From NCBI GenBank assembly GCA_016710965.1, contig JADJTW010000005.1, forward strand, positions 203,317-267,316: a stretch of DNA of 64,000 nt, given 5' to 3'. This DNA is from Flavobacteriales bacterium. Its GTDB lineage: Bacteria; Bacteroidota; Bacteroidia; Flavobacteriales_F; PHOS-HE28. Below the pieces are notes generated by a model. It was given only the letters and a program-made list of their open reading frames with translations, had not been told where the DNA came from and did no database searches. Shown here piece after piece: positions 60,387 through 64,000 of this stretch. Position numbers and translations under genes: made by a program. Positions within the stretch are counted from its first letter, which is position 1. Each line of letters starts with the position of its first letter.

Positions 60387-62473
60387 TCACCACACGAAGC
60401 GCTTCACCTGCCGCGCATCGCCGTTGGTCACCTGCACGGTGTAGGCGCCGTGCGCGAAGTCCAGCATCGGCAGGTCCGTGCGGTCGGCGGTGATGCGGCC
60501 AGTGGCCAAGGTGCGGCCGGTTGCATCGAGCAGCGTATAGTTGTGGCCGATGAGGGAAGCAGAGGTGAGAAGTTGCACGCCATCGGTGGTGGGCAATAGG
60601 CGCAGGTCGGCGATGGTGGCGGCCAGCACGCCGGTGCTCGTTTCGATGGATACGGTATAGTCCTCTGTCTCGCCCCAGCCCATGGTCGCGCAAGCATCGC
60701 TGACCACGCCGAAGGAGCAGCGCACGCGCATGCGCTTGTTGCCAGGAAGAGTGCCGTTGGGAACGGTGAAGGGCAACTCGCCGACGGTGTATGGATCCGC
60801 AATGCCGATCCAGCCCAGGAGCTCGTCCGCATCATCGAAGTCGTTGTCGCCGTTGTAGTCGATCCATGCGCTGTAGGAGTCTCCGGGATAAGCACCACCG
60901 GTGATGCGCAGGGTATCGGGCACACCCGCTATCACGCTGATCGCCGGCGATAGGTAGGCGCTGTATGCCGGACCGTAGGCGCCACCGGTGCCCAGATTCT
61001 GTGCGCCGCCCAATTGTACGCCATCGATGAAGTCGCCATCGGTGGTCCACGCAGGGGAGTACGGAATGCACGGCCCGTTCGGGTCTTCCACCACCAGCAG
61101 CACATCGATCATGTTCCCGAAGCCGGTCTCCTGGCAGGGATCGGCCAGCATCGCGGTGCCAGGGTGGCAGCGCACGCGCAGCCAATGCTGGCCGGGCGGG
61201 CAAATGGCCGGTATGCTCAGGTTGAACGTGATCAACTCATCGGGCTCGCTATTCGTCAGGAAGCCGACGAGCTCTTGGGGATCGGAGAAGTCACCGTCGT
61301 TGTTCATGTCCAGCAGCAGCGTGTAACCGTTGAACGTGGCTGCCCGCGATCGGAGCTGGATCACCTCGTTCTCGCCGGCATCGTAGCGGTGTTCGTTCTC
61401 CACATGCGCAGCGGCATACGGGAACTCGAGCAAGCCGTAATAGGTGTGTGATCCCAGCACCAGCGAGTCGATCCCATCGCCCGCGGAAGTGCCGGCTGTG
61501 TACAACGGATAACAGGGCATCCCCGCATGGCCCACCACGATGGCGAAGTCCGTGGTGGTTCCATAGCCACCCAGGCCGGCGCAGCCATCGTTGTCCATGA
61601 TGGCGCTGCTGCAGATCACGCGCAGCACCGCATAGCCAACGAAGTCATCCGGGATGTTCACCGGGAAGGTGGCCGTAGCGAATGGGCCGTTCACCTCCTG
61701 CTCACCGATCGGTCACCACTGAAGCCGTCGCCATCCAGATCGAGCCACGCGGTAAGAAGGTCGCTCGCATAGGAGCCGCTGGTAACGGTGAGCGTACCGG
61801 AGTAGCCGGCACTGAGGTGCGCGCCATGCACAGGTGGCAGGTAGCCTTGGGGCTCTTCTCCCGGTGCCAGCGACCAGTTGAGGTCGGCCAGTTGCACGGC
61901 GCTCACGTAGTCGCCATCGCTGCCCTGGTAGGCGAAGACGGGGATGCACGGCGCACCATCGTCGATCACCAGGGTGTAGTCCTCGGCCTCGCCGGAGAAG
62001 AACGTGGAACATGGTTCGGGGGGATCTATGCCGGCCGCGCACATCACGCGCAACCCTGTGTAGCCCCTGCGTGCATCGGCGGGGATGAAGAAGCTCACCT
62101 CGACCGTTTCGTTCGGAGACCCGGTTGGGAAGACGACCAGCCGTTCATTCTCTTCATAGAGGAAGTCGTGGTCCAGGGTCCACCCATACCGCGAAGTAGT
62201 TCTGTTGTTCGCTGGTCCCGGAGGTGAAGGTCGCCGAATAGAGTCCTCCGGGCGTTACGGAAGTGATCCATCAGCTCCTCCGTTGGTGTAGTTCACGTAG
62301 CCGGGAGCAGCGGTGGGACCGGACCCCACATTGTTGATGGTGCCGAACACGAAGCCGTCGATATAGTCACCGAAGTCCCCAACGATGAACGTGGGCTGGC
62401 AATAGGTCTGGGCGAGCGATGCGAGTGGCTGCAACAAGCAGCCAAGGAGGAGAAGGCGGAGAGACGTTTTCAT
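60387..62473 (-). CDS. GEVED-domain exoprotein with T9SS sorting domain (three indels)
   Basis: Joining successive frames yields one protein: signal peptide MKTSLRLLLLGCLLQPLASLAQ, then GEVED domains recognised by AWLDLDGDGFS, FFSGEAEDYTLVIDDG, AWIDYNGDNDFDDADELLGW and WGETEDYTVSIETS, and a C-terminal T9SS tail (LLDATGRTLATGRIT ... VKRFVW). Three single-base breaks are visible: near 62263 after GGADGSLP, at CCC near 62175-62180 and at CC/CCC near 61717. GEVED modules are surface calcium/adhesion domains found in Bacteroidota gliding or attachment proteins. The breaks look like assembly errors. Confidence 0.8.
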
Positions 62474-62794
62474 GGGCAGAGGATGTGGTTGTGTTCCGAC
62501 GGTACAAACGAACTCCGCGCGGAGGCGGGCATCAATCCTTGCGTCCAATGAACCGGCCGGTCTGTGGCATCATTGGGTCCAATGATTCCCGCCGTGGGGA
62601 ATGGGTGGTTCGCAGTACCTCGAACGGATGGCGCGCGTAGCTGTCGTTCGCTCAGACGAGGCGCCGTGAAGCAAGGATACTGGAACGAAGTATCCGGCTG
62701 AGCGGCAACGAAGTATGGGCGAACGACAGCAAGTGCCGTGTTGGGCCGGTGCGCGGGTATCGCCGCCGAAGCGAGGTACTTCGAGCCACCCACA
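62474..62794. other. Intergenic region with one perfect palindrome
   Basis: This 321-base gap between the divergent GEVED and propeller genes holds no convincing gene. A palindrome with arms ATCATTGG and CCAATGAT and spacer GT lies at 62569-62586, with a further copy of CCAATGA at 62545-62551. It may be an operator. I see no other promoter element with confidence. Confidence 0.4.
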
Positions 62795-64000
62795 ATGCCT
62801 AAGTTTCCCGAAGCGATGCGAGCGTTCCCCCTGCTGAACGGGATCTTGGCCCTGATCACGGGCCTAGGCGCGGTGCCGTCCACGGCGCAGGAAGCTGCGC
62901 GCACCACGGCGCTCCCAGTGGAATGGATCACGGTGGACGATGGCCTGCCGCAGGGCATGGTGCGCGCCATCGTGCAGGACCGCACCGGTTACCTCTGGTT
63001 CGCCACCAAGGACGGTCTGGCGCGCAGCGATGGATATGGCTACACGGTCTTCCGCCACGATGCACGCGACAGCACGAGCATCTGTGCCAACCACATCAGT
63101 GCCTTGTACGAGGACCGCGCGGGCGATCTGTGGATCGGTACGGACGCCGGCGCCGTGGACCGTTACGAGCCGCGCACCAGCGCCTTCGTGCATGTGGGGC
63201 GATCGGATCCGACCACACAGGGCATCTCGCGAGCGGTGCGGCAATTCGCCGAGGATCGCGCAGGCAACTTGTTTGTGCTCGCTGCGGATGGCATCGCGAC
63301 GCGCATGGTGAAGGGAGGAGTTGCGAAGCGCGTGGCGGAACACATCATGGCCATGGCTGTTGCACCGAACGGCGCGTTGTGGACGCTCACGTCGGATGCG
63401 TTGGAGATCACGTCGCGCGATGATGGGTCGAACGCACAGGTGAAGCGCATCGCCTTGCCCGCTTGGTCGGGTGTTGGCGCGCTGATCGCTGATACGGTGG
63501 GCAAGCGCATGATCATGGTGCGTGATCGGAGCGTGGTGTTCTTCGATCCCGTCACGCATGTCACAACGGATCCCATCGCGGTCCACGCCGTTGGCGGCGA
63601 ACTGGCCACGTATTTCCTGGATGGGGATAAGCTCTGGCTCGGCTTCGTCGGTGACGCACAGGCCACACGCCTTTCCCTCACCGACGGTAGCGAAGAGCGG
63701 TTCACTTTCACGGAGGTGAACGGTGGTTCATTGCCGGGCGAATCGCTCGTGAACGCTTTCGCGAAGGACCGCAGCGGCAACCTGTGGGTGGGCACCAGGG
63801 GCTATGGTGTGTTGTTGCATCGCGCGTTGGCCGGTCGGTTCAACCGGCTCCTGCAAGGCTCCAGTCCCTGGTTGGCGAAGGCCGACAGCGAGGGCCGTTG
63901 GATCGTGGCCTCATCGGACATGCTGTGGGGTGAACGCACCGGACAGGGAGACGCATTGGGCCCATTGCGTTCAAGGAAGCGTTGCGTCCGACCGGTCGCG
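62795..64000 (+). CDS. Two-component-regulator propeller protein, 3' partial
   Basis: The frame runs open to the window edge. After a signal peptide (MPKFPEAMRAFPLLNGILAL to STAQEA) come Reg_prop propeller repeats: GLPQGMVRAIVQDRTGYLWF, ATKDGLARSDGYGYTVFRHD, YEDRAGDLWIGTDAGAVDRY and DRSGNLWVGTRGYGVLLHRA. In Bacteroidota such propellers form the periplasmic sensor of hybrid histidine kinases or of LuxR-type regulators. The output domain is beyond the window. It is the first gene of its transcript here. Confidence 0.87.
   Translation, partial: MPKFPEAMRAFPLLNGILALITGLGAVPSTAQEAARTTALPVEWITVDDGLPQGMVRAIVQDRTGYLWFATKDGLARSDGYGYTVFRHDARDSTSICANHISALYEDRAGDLWIGTDAGAVDRYEPRTSAFVHVGRSDPTTQGISRAVRQFAEDRAGNLFVLAADGIATRMVKGGVAKRVAEHIMAMAVAPNGALWTLTSDALEITSRDDGSNAQVKRIALPAWSGVGALIADTVGKRMIMVRDRSVVFFDPVTHVTTDPIAVHAVGGELATYFLDGDKLWLGFVGDAQATRLSLTDGSEERFTFTEVNGGSLPGESLVNAFAKDRSGNLWVGTRGYGVLLHRALAGRFNRLLQGSSPWLAKADSEGRWIVASSDMLWGERTGQGDALGPLRSRKRCVRPVA

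Overview
The window is high-GC (roughly 60%) bacterial chromosome. It most likely comes from a Bacteroidota of the Flavobacteriales type, and probably from a metagenome or long-read assembly. Pointers to Bacteroidota are type IX secretion C-terminal sorting domains (12544-13407, 60387-62473), a TonB receptor with an N-terminal carboxypeptidase-like domain, DUF3078 and DUF6728 proteins, a GEVED-domain exoprotein, PKD-rich secreted proteins and a two-component-regulator propeller protein. The genus cannot be fixed from this sequence.

Layout. 1-7,050: secreted or surface proteins (PQQ-dehydrogenase-like propellers, a PKD/PA14 giant, an outer-membrane barrel) and a PAP2 phosphatase. 7,055-9,533: selD-mnmH, the selenouridine pathway. 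9,562-14,606: surface-polysaccharide genes (FlaA1/CapD-like dehydratase, epimerase, glycosyltransferase). 14,554-20,773: gcvT, comB, a Zn phospholipase-like protein, a fatty acid hydroxylase, tRNA-Val, a cytochrome c and a DUF3078 protein. 20,818-23,249: GT39-like glycosyltransferase and smpB. 23,294-28,141: a manganese module made of MntH fused to UspA, an MntR-type repressor, a palindromic operator and a divergent TonB receptor. 28,184-36,879: housekeeping and small conserved genes, including the SRP RNA. 36,916-41,161: two tandem TPR adenylate cyclases. 41,315-50,383: transport (P-type ATPase, FNT channel, AI-2E family), a di-heme peroxidase, methyltransferases and small enzymes. 50,400-54,300: a patch rich in a dispersed hairpin repeat. 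55,993-60,203: an accessory island with a DUF4411/ImmA-IrrE toxin-antitoxin-like pair and a cold-shock-domain plus nucleotide-binding effector-like gene split by an IS3-family element. 60,387-64,000: a GEVED exoprotein and the start of a sensor propeller protein.

Two themes deserve attention. First, removing the IS at about 58,331-59,588 restores a 380-codon frame, joining an N-terminal cold-shock domain to a TIR/deoxyribosyltransferase-like domain of the kind seen in anti-phage effectors. This is the best candidate for an undescribed system. Second, at least six genes (mntH, one cyclase, the AI-2E transporter, a sulfotransferase, a small secreted protein and the GEVED protein) carry one to three single-base indels, most in or beside short homopolymer runs. 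The simplest reading is sequencing or assembly error, not mass gene decay, so I describe these as single genes with broken frames.
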